Assembly: GCA_013420905.1 (NCBI GenBank)
Contig: JAAXNY010000006.1
Span: 3,906,001 to 3,970,000 of the forward strand
Length of the DNA stretch: 64,000 bases
Origin: Collybia mongolica
Lineage: Eukaryota > Basidiomycota > Agaricomycetes > Agaricales > Clitocybaceae
Direction: 5' to 3'
Under the pieces are notes generated by a model. The model did no database searches and had not been told where the DNA came from. It was given only the letters and a program-made list of their open reading frames with translations. Shown here piece by piece: positions 36,112-47,131 of this stretch (within the stretch, counting starts at the first letter, position 1; each line of letters opens with the position of its first letter). A program made the position numbers and the translations under genes.

Positions 36112-37927
36112 ATGTCTGCACCTTCCCTACCGTCGGCCAAAGTGATCCATGTCGACACTCGAGGAGCGGTGATTTTATCGGAAGAATCCCCTGAGGTATG
36201 AGATACCCTCCTAGGAAGGGGAGTCAATTCATCCGTTTTACAGACCCGCGACAGTCGAGGGATCTATTTCCCAAACCACATCGAGCCTGTCTCCCACATT
36301 GCGGTCGACGTGAGTCAGAATGTCCGTACGCTCCCGAGCGCACCAGATCTCATCCGAAACTTCTCATTTTTTCAGGTCGGCGGATCATTAGCGAAGGTTG
36401 TCTATTTTACGAGATCGCCAGAACCCCCCTCATCACCTTCCATCGCCGCGACATGTGGATCCAGCATCGCTAGTGATATCTCAACGCCAAGATCCATCTC
36501 ACCAACTGGAAGTCATCCCGAAGCTCCCCTACCCACGACTCCTCCATCTTCTAGTATCAAACGGAGTGGTGCTTTGACACCGCTTATACTGGAGCCCCAT
36601 AGCCATCCGGTTGGCAATGGGCTCTCCGGCCTCAACGACGGATTACTCCGCGACTCGTTCATCCGCCGCACCTCACAGCACTTTCCAGGCGGATCGCTAA
36701 ACTTTGAACGCTTCGAGACGGACAACATCCACGAATGCGTCGAGTTCATACAGGCGCTGATCGAACGCTCCGCACAGGCCAACCAGGTCCCGATAGAGGA
36801 GATGCGGAAGGGGGTCAAGATTATGGCAACGGGAGGGGGAGCACACAAATTTTACGAGCTGTTTAGCGATACCCTACAGGTGGAGGTGCGCCGGGAGGAT
36901 GAGATGGAGTGCCTCATCGAGGGCCTCAAGTTTATCACCCTCATCCCCGATGAGGTCTACTATTTCTCGGATGAGCTTATTCATTCTGTCTCGAACCCCT
37001 CCGCCCCCACTCCCAGCTCATCGAAGCTGGAGTTGCCCAAGACGGGCCCCGATGGAGTCTTGGAACGCCCCAGTCCAGATCCGCCGAAGTTTGGAGTGAC
37101 ATTCGAGAGCAACCCTACGCCCCAATTCCCTTGTTTGCTGGTCAACATTGGTTCTGGGGTGTCGATTATCAAGGTGGATGAGGATGGAAAGTTTGAGCGT
37201 GTCAGCGGAACGAGCTTAGGCGGTGGAACGCTCTGGGGTCTACTCAGTTTATTGACGCCCGCAACCACGTTTGATGGTGGGTGTGCTTGATTCATTGTTG
37301 TCGAATTCATTCTCTGATACACTATTCATTTGACAGATATGTTGGCTTTCTCGGAGAAGGGGGATAACGCGAATGTTGACATGCTGGTTGGAGACATCTA
37401 TGGACAAGGCTACAGCCGACTCGGCTTAAAGTCGACAATGATCGCCAGCTCCTTTGGCAAGGTGTTCAGGAAGGGCAAAGGGAAAGGCAACTTTTCCCCC
37501 GAGGACATCAGTAGGAGTCTGCTGTACGCGGTGTCCAACAACATCGGTCAGATCGCGTGAGTGAAATCATGTGGGCACTTTCGAGCCTTGGCCTCACTCG
37601 ACCCTGCAGATATATGAACGCAGAAAAGTACAACCTAGATAGGATATACTTTGGTGGATGTTTCATCAGAGGTATGAGTTTTTTAAGAGGGCGGGTGTGA
37701 TGGCTTGACTGATGGGATTGTGTTGAAGGGCATGCGGCTACGATTACCACCCTATCATATGCCATCAGGTTCTGGAGCAAAGGGACAAAGCGTGCTGTAT
37801 TTCTTCGCCATGAAGGGTTCTTGTAGGTGTTGACTTGCATTCCATGCTGTCAATCAGATGCTGACGCTGTTCTTATAGAGGGTCTATAGGGGCTTGGATT
37901 AAGAACATAGATCCGGAAGAAGAATAA
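36112..37927 (+). CDS. Eukaryotic (type II) pantothenate kinase
   Basis: Catalyses ATP-dependent phosphorylation of pantothenate, the first step of coenzyme A synthesis. Exon 1 gives MSAPSLPSAKVIHVDTRGAV; exon 2 gives TRDSRGIYFPNHIEPVSHIA. Then VGGSLAKVVYF (ATP-binding start) and a Ser/Pro-rich insert (about 36415-36690) appear before NFERFETDNIHECVEFIQAL. MATGGGAHKFYELFSDTLQV follows, then a substrate/dimer region with FPCLLVNIGSGVSIIKVDED, FERVSGTSLGGGTLWGLLSL and GDNANVDMLVGDIYGQGYS. Next are LLYAVSNNIGQIAYMNAEK and RIYFGGCFIRGHAATITTL; the end is FLRHEGFLGSIGAWIKNI, stop at 37925-37927. Six introns with GT-AG ends. The Ser/Pro insert is longer than in animal enzymes but similar inserts occur in fungi. 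All recognised ATP and Gly-rich motifs are intact. Confidence 0.94.
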
Positions 37928-38531
37928 TTGAACATGATTATGTTTGCCTAACAGAAATTCTCAATGGGATTTGAACGATTCGCATGTCATTTTCATCAAT
38001 TCTCCAATGGGTTGCGGGTACGGCCGCAGTATTGGCACCGGGAGGAATACATGTGGGTTGGTGATGGTGTGTTAGACTCAATGCACCACCATTGCAAGCA
38101 CTAGCAAGTTGACAGAAAAAAAAAACATCATATATTCCGTCATGGAGTTCGTAATCGATCGTTTATAGCTTGGTCGTCCTGATATAGACATAGAACCCTG
38201 TAACTAGCATTTCGTGTGATCATCACCAGTAAAATGATTGGAATTCCTACCGAGCTCCCACTTGTTCCTGAGTTTATATCTGACGAGGCAGCAGCAGCGA
38301 TATATAATACATTCTCATTCTCGAGGATGTAAGGTGGGCAAGAGGGCAGATGAGACGGATCGTGCAAGACAAGCTGGATCTGGCGATAAACGGCTATACG
38401 ATCAGACTTTTTTTTGGTTAAGAGACGTGGGAAAATGGAATGATATGGGATTGCTTTCGGTCAGGTCATAAAAAGTCAATGGTCGTTTTGTAATATCCAT
38501 CCCAACTTTTTGAAATTGTCTCCCTTGTCGT

Positions 38532-40235
38532 ATGGATCCCTCCTTTGATTCTTGGTCAAATCCACATCCCATGCCACTCCCCATCTCCGCTGATCCTAAC
38601 AAGGATAAGCTCAAGAAACCTAGACATCGCCACTCCCCCGCTCAACTTGCCGCTCTAAATGAGCTCTACGATAAAAATGAGCATCCAGCCTTGGATCTCC
38701 GTACTTCCTTGGCTGAGCGTCTAGGCATGTAAGTGCTTTTTTACCTCCCCCCTTTATGGAGTTTCAATCCCTACCTCATGTCTAATCTTCCTTTGTCCGT
38801 TTTCTCGCAGGGAAACAAAGACAGTAAATGCTTGGTTTCAGAATAAAAGGGCCTCCTCAAAGAAACGATCTCGTGGGGTTCCATACGATTCTTCCCATAT
38901 AACCTCGTTGCAAGTAGCTTCTGCTCCTTCCACTTCTAATAGCACCCCTCGTCACCATACCGACTTTGACGATTTTCACGACGAAGATTATTCCCCTATA
39001 GACAGTTCATACTCACGCTCCACATCCACTGCACCAGATCATCGCCCTCTTTCCACATTCTACGCAGGCAACCCAGACCACACCCATTTTCTTGTCGAAG
39101 ATACAATGCCCCGGCGAATGCGCATGCGTCCCACCACCGAGCAGACAGAAGAACTCAGGAAGCTTTATAATGACAATCCCCACCCGACTACAGATCAAAG
39201 ACAGCTGTTGGCAGAACGTATTGGAATGTAAGCTGATTAACGTTATCTTCATCACTATCCCCATTTATCCATCGGGCCAGGCGCTATCAAAGCATCACAA
39301 ATTGGTTCCAAAATCAACGCAGTCTCGCAAAGAAGAAGAAGGAAGACGAATCAGACATGGGTGCTGTCGCAGCTTCAACCACCTCCAGTGAACAGAGCTC
39401 GGATTCCAGGACTTACTCTGCTTTCCCTCCACCATCCAATCACCCTTCCTTGGGATTCCCGCGACACGCGGGACATTCTTCCGCCCCCGTTCCGGCAACA
39501 CGGCGCTCACCGAGTGTCTCACCTTCTTTGGATGGGCCCTCCCCACGAAGATCATCTTCCCGTCGGAGCTCAACTCCCTATAGCAGTTCAATCACATCTT
39601 TCTCCCGCCCAAGGCGTTCAAGACCTGAACCATACCAGCTAGATGCCCTCAAGGATCTATTTACAAAAACCGCAACGCCTTCGATCGAGGAACGCACTGC
39701 CCTCGCCCTTGAAATCGGAATGTAAGTATCACCAAAAATTTGATCTAATGACACTTGAAAGATCTAATCTTTTCACAGGGATCTTGGCAAAGTAACGAAC
39801 TGGTTCCGCAACCTGCGCCAAACTGCTCGGAAAAGAATCAAAAGGTCAGGAAGTGGGGACGATGACGATGACGACAACTTCAGTGGGCACAACACCCATT
39901 CAGCCTCCGTCTCCCGCTCTGGTACCCCATCGTTCCATTCTTCTTCTTCCTCGTCATCTATGGATCTAGATGTGGACGATTATGACATGCATGGTATTCA
40001 CTCCGATATTGGCAGTGAGGACGAATACGAGGAGGCGGTAACGCCTCCTCCCGAGCCCGCTCCAGCCCCCTCATCGTCCGCGTCGTCGTCGCGTATAGCA
40101 ATCAACCATGTAACCCTCGCCATCGACCCCGCTTCCTATGCAGAGCTGGAGAAGGTTTCGGCTACGCAATATTCAGGCATCAAAATTGAGGACGCTCTGC
40201 TGCTCCTTAGCTTCCACCATCACATTGTGCATTGA
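38532..40235 (+). CDS. Protein with three tandem homeodomains
   Basis: Putative nuclear DNA-binding protein of about 500 residues. Homeodomain 1 (residues about 29-86) runs KKPRHRHSPAQLAALNELY to VNAWFQNKR. Homeodomain 2 runs RMRMRPTTEQTEELRKLYND to ITNWFQNQR. Homeodomain 3 runs PRRSRPEPYQLDALKDLFTK to VTNWFRNLR. Each has the W-F-x-N-x-R recognition helix; residue 50 is Gln, Gln and Arg. Linkers are Ser-rich, with SRRSSTPYSSSITSFSRPRR before domain 3 and acidic, Ser-rich stretches after it. Introns at 38729-38810, 39228-39280 and 39722-39778 each interrupt a Met codon just before helix 3, all in phase 2. The last exon ends GIKIEDALLLLSFHHHIVH, stop at 40233-40235. It is not the mating-type HD1/HD2 pair: those are single-domain and divergent. 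DNA targets are unknown. Confidence 0.88.
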
Positions 40236-41758
40236 AAGAAGAAATCAAAAATAATGTTGTCAGTCACCTGTTCACCTCCACCATCCTCACCGTGGCTGAT
40301 TTGCATTCGTCCCATAGAATTGCCTATCTATTTTTACCAATGTTGTTCCCCTATCCCAGCGCGACATCCTTCCCCAGCCCATGATACGTGTATCTGCGAC
40401 AACTCATATTTAAATGTGCACAAAAATTTTTTTTTTTTGCATCATCATCTGGTTATTCCGACGGCTTCCCTCCAATTAATCGCCATTGAACCCATACATC
40501 CCTACCTCATTCACATCCGCACTCCACCTGCGGAAACCTGACCCTTTAGTGCTATATCTATAAAAGCCTTGAAGCCAACAAATGTGTAGCCCATTCTTTT
40601 ACCTTCATTGTTGTATGATGGCCCTGTGTTTGACCTCCCCACCCTTGTAACAGAATGCCTCATATGATATACACCCCTATTTATCATAATTCTATCACGC
40701 GACATGAACTTTAAATAACAAATTTCTTTTGATGTCCTCAATTTCAGTGTCAGGTGGACAGCCTTGGGTGGGCGGCCCTGAGATATGTGCCCTACTCGGG
40801 TCTGCCTCGGTGGCCTCCGTGGGCCCTTAGGGGCAAAGTCAGACCACGGTCAGCCACGGCGCAGTCCAGCCTAATCCTTCATCTAACGCATCTCATAAAT
40901 TGATGGAACTGGAACTAAATCAGACCCTCTTATACGAACACTCATGCACATGAATATCCCCATCTGTTCGACCCTTGAGTCTCAACAGGCCATTCACAGC
41001 GTCCGACATTCTATCACAACGGTCGTGATACATATCGATGCGAGAATATGGCATGTCACTCCCGTAGTCGTAATGAACATTTTGGGCCAAGGAAATTGCG
41101 ATTGCTCGGCAACTGCACATTAGTTCGATCTAGTCAGTCGCTTGGGGTCCGTACCTCCCTCGTGCTTACGAAGTAACTCATAGCCTCTCAAACCTACTAC
41201 ATAAGATGGTCAGGAATCGCCGCTTGATCATTGACAACCGTGATATCTTACTATGATATCGAAATCGCAATAACGGACAATCATATAGGCGCAATCAACC
41301 CCCTGCTCATTTACATTGCTTTTGTATCACGCCACAAATCTGCATCGCTCAAAAAAGGATAGGAAGCACTCCTCAACGCGGACGACACGATTTAAGATGC
41401 AACTGACGGGGACTGACGGGCATGGGAAAAGAGCTCAGGGGTACTCTCTGAAGCTGGCGTTGGGCTGGCATCATCCGACAGCGGGTGGTCGTGACTCCCG
41501 CGCATCAGGCTCATAGAAGTCCACGACCTTGTCAGAGACGTCCGAAATAACATCTATGGACCACGTTACGGCATGAGTATAAGAATTTGAAGAACGGGTC
41601 ACATGCGCGGTTACCACACAGGAAGAGGCTGTGAATCCAGGTTGTTCAAAGATGCCTCGGACGAGTATATATCAATGCATGACAGGTACAGCATCCAAGG
41701 GGCTTGAATCACTCCCTAATCTCTTCTCAACAACGCAATATACGGATGTTAAGTAGCT
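40236..41758. other. Region with possible exons of an unidentified minus-strand gene
   Basis: On the minus strand, 40920-41190 reads GLRGYELLRKHEG, a GT-AG intron, then CRAIAISLAQNVHYDYGSD and ending IHVHECSYKRV at a stop (40920-40922). Upstream on the same strand, around 41460-41660, frames such as HAVTWSIDVISDVSDKVVDF and ASPTPASESTPELFSHARQ appear coding-like but in different frames. I could not join them or name a family. The region also contains the promoter of the DUF6535 gene. No function is proposed. Confidence 0.3.
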
Positions 41759-44065
41759 ATGGCAGATGAACGCGCCCCACGTACGTCCGAACATTACAAA
41801 ATCGTAAAGTTGGTGTTATTAACTGTCGTAGTGCTAGAGAATATACAGTCGATCACACATGATGACCCTTCAACCAAGATATGGTCTTCATATATCTCCG
41901 CATCAAGGAAGCACGACAGAAACCTCGCTCGAAATTGGAAGGGTGATATGGACGCAATGCTAATATTTGTGAGAATTATATAAATTTGAGTTGGTTTAGG
42001 TATTCTGATAGCATGGCTCAAGGCTGGCCTCTTCTCTGCAAGCGTGACTGCGTTTATCATCGAAAGCTACAAAACCCTCAGCCCTGATAAAGACGAGATC
42101 ACAATCTCACTATTGGCACAGATTTCTCAGCAACTTGCGACCATGTCGAATACGTCCATCCCCACAGGTACAACATTCACGCCAACCAATTTCACCCTAC
42201 CTAAACCTTTTGTCCCATCTACTTCCGCACTGGTGTGCAACACGCTATGGTTTCTCAGCTTAGGTTTCAGTCTGGCCTGTGCGCTATCCGCCACACTCGT
42301 CGAACAGTGGGTTCGAAACTACCTCCAGGCGATGGAGAACAGACCAACGCCGCACGAACGCGCCAGGATATCCGCGTTCCTGTTCAGAGGTCTCGAGAAA
42401 TTCAAGATGGCTGCATTGGTTGAGACGATCCCAATGTTTCTCCATATATCCTTGCTGCTTTTCCTAGCGGGGCTAATCGAATTCTTGCGACCGGTAAATG
42501 CTGTCATTAGTAATATTGTTTTGAGCATGCTCATTTTATGGGGTACACTGTATACCCTCGCAACAGTGATTCCCGTCTTTAGGCGAGACTGTCCCTATCG
42601 GACTCCGCTTTCAGGCGTGTGGTGGAACATTATGAAAGGCCTACGTCTTCTTCGGCGACCGAATTTGCGCTGTGGGGGGACTATGGCAATTGTTAGCACC
42701 ATGGCCGAGGCGCGGGAAGTAGACGCTATTGAAATCTCTCCCGAGCGAGATCGGCGCGACCTAGACGCCATGACATGGACACTTAAATTGCTACGCGAAG
42801 ATCACGAATTTGAACCTTTCGTCGAAGTGATCCCAAAGGTCGTGTCTGGCTTTGATTACAGCGCTAAGGTCTTGCTGCGAAAGCTTTTATATCATGATGA
42901 CTTATCGGTCAAACTCAGCCACCGCATACCCCGTCTGCTGGTCACATGCACGGGTGGGAGAATCCACCCTACCCTTAGCCAAACACGCGCGTCCAGCTGC
43001 CTTGCGGCCATCTGGTCGTTGAGTATGCTCTCGATGCCCACAGATAGTTCTGAGTCGACCTCAGGGACTCGTTACTTATCCCGCGAGACGCTTCGTTTCG
43101 ACGAATACACATTACGCGACATCAATACTACCAAAAATGACGTTCCTGCTGTGGCGGATTATGCGGTCTCAACCACGGCCGTTATCGGTCGAAGTTTGCT
43201 TGATATGTATCTTGATCAAGTTACTGAGAAAGAGCAGCAACTCATATCCTGGAAAATTGGCGAGCCACAATGGGTCATGGACGGATATCCTCGAAGCAAC
43301 TCTGACAGATGGAAACCAGAAAAGTCCTCGGTTTATAGGTTAAAGAAATTGTATCTGGCTATACAGATCTTGGAACAGCACCTTGTGTCTGATGGGGAGC
43401 TCAGTTCACCTCACCCTTTTTTCATTATTTCGGTCGTTCATTCCGAGATGGAAAGACTCATGTCGGCAGTGGCCACTGAGTCCGACATTCCAAGTCTCGC
43501 AACCGATGTTTTCGATGCTCTTCGTAAAACCAGAGAAGTATTGCACCAGGTTGCATTCTGTTTAGCCCTGGGGTATGTTGGGAGTATCCTGAGCAGTCAT
43601 TCCCTCCCATATGAAGCTTCTATCACAATCCGCCGATTGTTCACCGCCATAGATTTCCAGTTTCCGTTCACCGTAGATTCGCAGCGGCAATTTGTAGCAT
43701 ATCTCGATGATGCTCTAGATCCTGACAGGGCTGGAGGGCCACAAATACCACAGAATATCATTAACATTGTCCTGGGGATGGCACGAGGAGTGAGCGATCC
43801 GACCTGCTTGGTGAAGGCCAAAAACATCATCACCCGCAACATGAGATTCTTTTCTAGCACCGACGAAGCAGAAAAGGTACTATCTATGCTGAATGACGTT
43901 ATCCCTCGTCCTACCCCAACGTTGGACCTTTTCAGCTCGCATGTGTACTCCAATGTCAAGCTGGACAGGTCCCCAAAACCGCCTGACGTGCGCCCTTCAG
44001 CCGCTGTTGCGACAGTTGTCGATGTGCCTGTTTTGCGACCCCGACGCCAATATGAGAATGCCTAA
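41759..44065 (+). CDS. DUF6535-domain multi-pass membrane protein
   Basis: Fungal membrane protein of unknown function, family DUF6535, which is expanded in Agaricomycetes. Exon 1 (MADERAPRTSEHYKIVKLVL) ends NWKGDMDAMLIF. After an intron (about 41969-42024) exon 2 runs on: AGLFSASVTAFIIESYKTL (helix 1), FTLPKPFVPSTSALVCNTLW with FLSLGFSLACALSATLVEQW (helix 2), IPMFLHISLLLFLAGLIEFL (helix 3) and VLSMLILWGTLYTLATVIPV (helix 4). The remaining 450 residues are soluble with no motif I know. The KGDMDA.LIFAGLFSA junction is the family's signature and supports the intron. Stop at 44063-44065. It converges with COQ1, 229 bp away. Substrate or partner unknown. Confidence 0.8.
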
Positions 44066-44294
44066 TGTCATTGGTTTCACGTTGAATAGGGACGGATTTT
44101 CTTAAACGAAGTGGGCGACCTTTAGCTATTGCCAGCTCAGATGGGCCTCCTCACTACTCATGTGGTGGGAATTTGGTAACCTTCGGTATTCTTGCTCTTC
44201 GAGAACTGGGACTTGTTACTATTATAGCGTCTAAATACTGTCATAACAATTAAAACCAGAACTCGTACTGTCGAATAAAAAACCTAAAAGTTGG

Positions 44295-45770
44295 TCACCA
44301 TGCTCTATTCACTACCTGGTCTGTGAGCAAATCTAGGGCAATCTTGGTATCGCTTTCCGGTAGCAAGCGCAGAACATCTCGAGCTTTGTCGGCGTAGGAT
44401 CGGGCAAGGAGCCGTGTGCGTTCTATACCTGAGGACCGGCGAACGTAGTCTAAGGCCTGGGGGTTACACAATTAGACCCAAGTCTTAGCACGGAGAGAAA
44501 TCTGGCCTTACGAGTTCTACGTCGCCTTCTTCTCCAAAATTACGTCGCATTAGTTGGAGCAGATCAGAGTGTTCTTCGCTGGCATATATAGCAGGGCCAG
44601 TTACTAGCCCTGGCATTAGATTTGCGTTTCCTGCCTCATAATCCAGTGTATCCTCAACGAGCTAGAACATTGGTAAATTTGGTGCCAACGACCGATAAGA
44701 GTCATATATACCTGGTATGCGATGCCCATGTTTCGACCATACGCATACGCAACGTCCTTCCATATCTCTCCTTCTCTACAACCTCCGAGAACTACCGCGG
44801 CTCTAGCAGACTTTGCAAATAGACTTGCTGTTTTCAGGTATGTTTTTTTGAGATAAGCACTCCACGCTTCTTCAAGGGACTGAGGGCCCTCAAGCTGTCC
44901 GAGACCAGGTGTTCGCACACATTTCATCCGCATAATCTCGCCTTCTACAAGGTTCGAGATCACCCCCGCAACAAGTTCTACAACTTCACTCTCTCCGAGC
45001 CTCGATAGTGCTGCACTAGCGCGACCAAGAAGGAAGTCTCCACCCAGGATTGAGAGCTTGTTACCAAATCCCTCGAGAGGCTCAGCTTCGAAGGTGCATG
45101 AGTCCGTAACATCATCATGCAGAAGCGAGGCTATATGAATCATCTCCACAATCTGCGCAAGACGAATTTGAACTGGGAGAAGAAGAGGTGGCGATGTGAG
45201 TTGGGGTATTGACTGGCTTCGCGTTGCTAGGGGGGGCGGAGAAGCGGGGGAACGATGCACTCCAGGGAGGCGCAAATCAAACGGTGTTTCGAACGAAGCT
45301 GTGTCATTGGGCATACTTGGATGCGAATTATTGAGCACGTCTGGCAGGTTTAGTGGGCGGTCCAGCTCCTCTGACAGACCTGTACTAGCTTCGCTCTCTG
45401 CTTCCCATCGTTTCCGCTCCCAATTGCTCCCTAAGCCATTGGTTGCACGCGAAAGAAGGAGAACAACCAAAGAACGCAGTTGCTTTGAGGGGTGTAAAAA
45501 GTAGTATCGCGCGATTTCGCTAAGTCCTGGATGTGCAGTCCCAAGGAGGCCTAGTAGGCTTCCCCGGAGGTGTAACAACTCGGGAGCGACTATGTAATAT
45601 GGGTCTGGCCGAGACTTGACAAGGGGTTCATGTTGCAATGGAAATGGCTCTGGTCTGGCCTTAATTTGTTCAATTTTTTGTGCGAGAACGGTGTATGTCC
45701 GGCATCTATACCGCGTGACTGGTCGAATAGAAAATGCTCTTCCTGCTGAGGCGCCCGTCCACCGCTTCAT
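44295..45770 (-). CDS. COQ1: COQ1-like polyprenyl diphosphate synthase, with a deletion near the second Asp-rich motif
   Basis: Makes the polyprenyl tail of ubiquinone in mitochondria. It starts MKRWTGASAGRAFSIRPVTR at 45770; the frame extends further 5' but only from a GTG codon. The basic, Arg-rich N-terminus suits a mitochondrial presequence. A fungal Ser/Pro insert lies at about residues 110-190. The first Asp-rich motif is intact: IHIASLLHDDVTDS. It is followed by GNKLSILGGDFLLGRASAAL and LVEGEIMRMKC. After an intron the second motif reads LVEDTLDYEAGNANLMPGLV, where the family normally has DDxLD plus a GKPxGxDL segment. Here the first Asp is Glu and the GK...DL part is absent (see findings). 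The C-terminus has EEGDVEL, an intron, then DYVRRSSGIERTRLLARSYA and ends NRAW, stop 44295-44297. The family call is firm; whether it is fully active is open. Confidence 0.88.
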
Positions 45771-46200
45771 GTTCCTGGAAGGGCAAAGCACCCGCGAGCT
45801 GGATAAAAAACAAAGAGGGTGAATGTGGGTGGTCCAGCAGGTTCCCCGTGGACCCGGTGCACCTGGGAGAAACGAAGTTCAATGTGCGTTTGGATGACGC
45901 GACAAACTTCAACAATTCCCGCGTTCAAAATTGTAGCATGTAAATACATCGGGTTGTCATTCAAACTGTTCTAAAGTACATGGGCATGAAGGTTTCACAG
46001 TGTGTCTAGTCTAAATTAATGGTTAACGAGGTAGAGAAATCGACTGCTTTTGAAATTCCTGGAATTGTGGTGGTTTAGTTGGTAGATAATATAGATGTCA
46101 GGTCATGGCAGGTATCCAAGTCCCGTATGAGAGCAGTAATAATGTGGCCATGCAAGGCCCGGTCTCCCTTAAAGGCCCACGGGAGAGATAAGAACAGGGA

Positions 46201-46808
46201 CTATGAACGGGGCGGAGGAGAGGTGGTCGTTGAGGCCAGAAGCACAGGTCTCGCGATAGCCAGATACTCTCGATACCTACCGAGAGGTTTGGCCAGATGG
46301 CTGGCTAGAATTCTGCCCTATGACATGGGATAAGTGGCAGAGTAATGAAACAGGCGAACCACTTCGGGCCACTCACTTTTGTTTGCAACTCTTCCCAATC
46401 AACGGCAGTCGTTGAATTCAACGCTAATAGCATCAGTGGTTGATGATCTTCGCTCTCGGAGGGCTGAGGTGGGGCCTGTAATTGTCCTGAGTCTTGTGGC
46501 ACTTCATCAACAGGTAAGACCATAATACGACCCAGCTATTTGGTGGGCATCTTCGTAAATCTACTATCATATAGGGACACGTAACCTCGACTTGCCTCAC
46601 TGTCGACCATACCGAAACCTTGCTGTCTCGTTTCCTGCCATATTTCCCCGGCAAGGCCCACAATGACACGGATTTCATCCTTTGGACGCGCGGCATCAGT
46701 GGCGACCGAGACAAGCTGCCCGGCTGGTGTAAAAAGGACGGCTGTATGCAGATGCGGCAGATAGAGCACTTGAGATAGCAAATTATGCAGCGTTGATAAA
46801 ACCAGCAT
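46201..46808 (-). CDS. Roadblock/LC7-like protein (LAMTOR2/MglB-like)
   Basis: Small Roadblock-fold protein of about 155 residues; in animals and fungi such proteins form Ragulator/GTPase-scaffold complexes on vacuolar or lysosomal membranes. Exon 1 starts MLVLSTLHNLLSQVLYLPHL at 46808 and continues AVLFTPAGQLVSVATDAAR, DEIRVIVGLAGEIWQETRQQ and ends GFGMVDSE. A GC-AG intron (46536-46595) joins it to LGRIMVLPVDEVPQDSGQL. Then come PLMLLALNSTTAVDWEELQT, a second intron, and a final helix ILASHLAKPLGRYREYLAI ending in a Ser/Thr/Pro tail with stop 46201-46203. The pattern of two helices plus a beta hairpin and the LLSQ...AVLFTPAG start fit the LAMTOR2 type. The assignment rests on recall of a small divergent family, so treat the subunit name as tentative. 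Confidence 0.62.
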
Positions 46809-47131
46809 GTCAAGCTGAAGAAGGTATTGTAGCAGAGCCGAAGAGTGGTATATTTTTTTCGGTCACGAGGTTGTTCACTCTGCAAACGGTCGTGATATCA
46901 GGAACCAGGTCCCAAGTCTCTTTCCAATCTTCCACTCTCATCATCGTGATCGATAACTTCAGAGAAGTTCGTGAATTTATAATGATACCATACATAAGAT
47001 ATATAAGGAAAAGGAACGAATAGAGGCACGGCTAATATGAGCACAGAACGTATATTATGCCGTTTTTAGGGGGTTTCTGCGGCAATGGAGCCTGCAGGTC
47101 GTCACAAGCGCCAGGACTGCCATAAATCAAT

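Noticed and set aside
38532..40235. Mating-type A (HD1/HD2) locus
   Set aside because: That locus has divergent single-homeodomain genes beside the mitochondrial intermediate peptidase gene; here there is one gene with three domains and no such neighbour.
46064..46140. tRNA-like A-box (tggtttagttgg)
   Set aside because: No matching B-box with a paired T-arm follows and the 5' and 3' acceptor ends do not pair.
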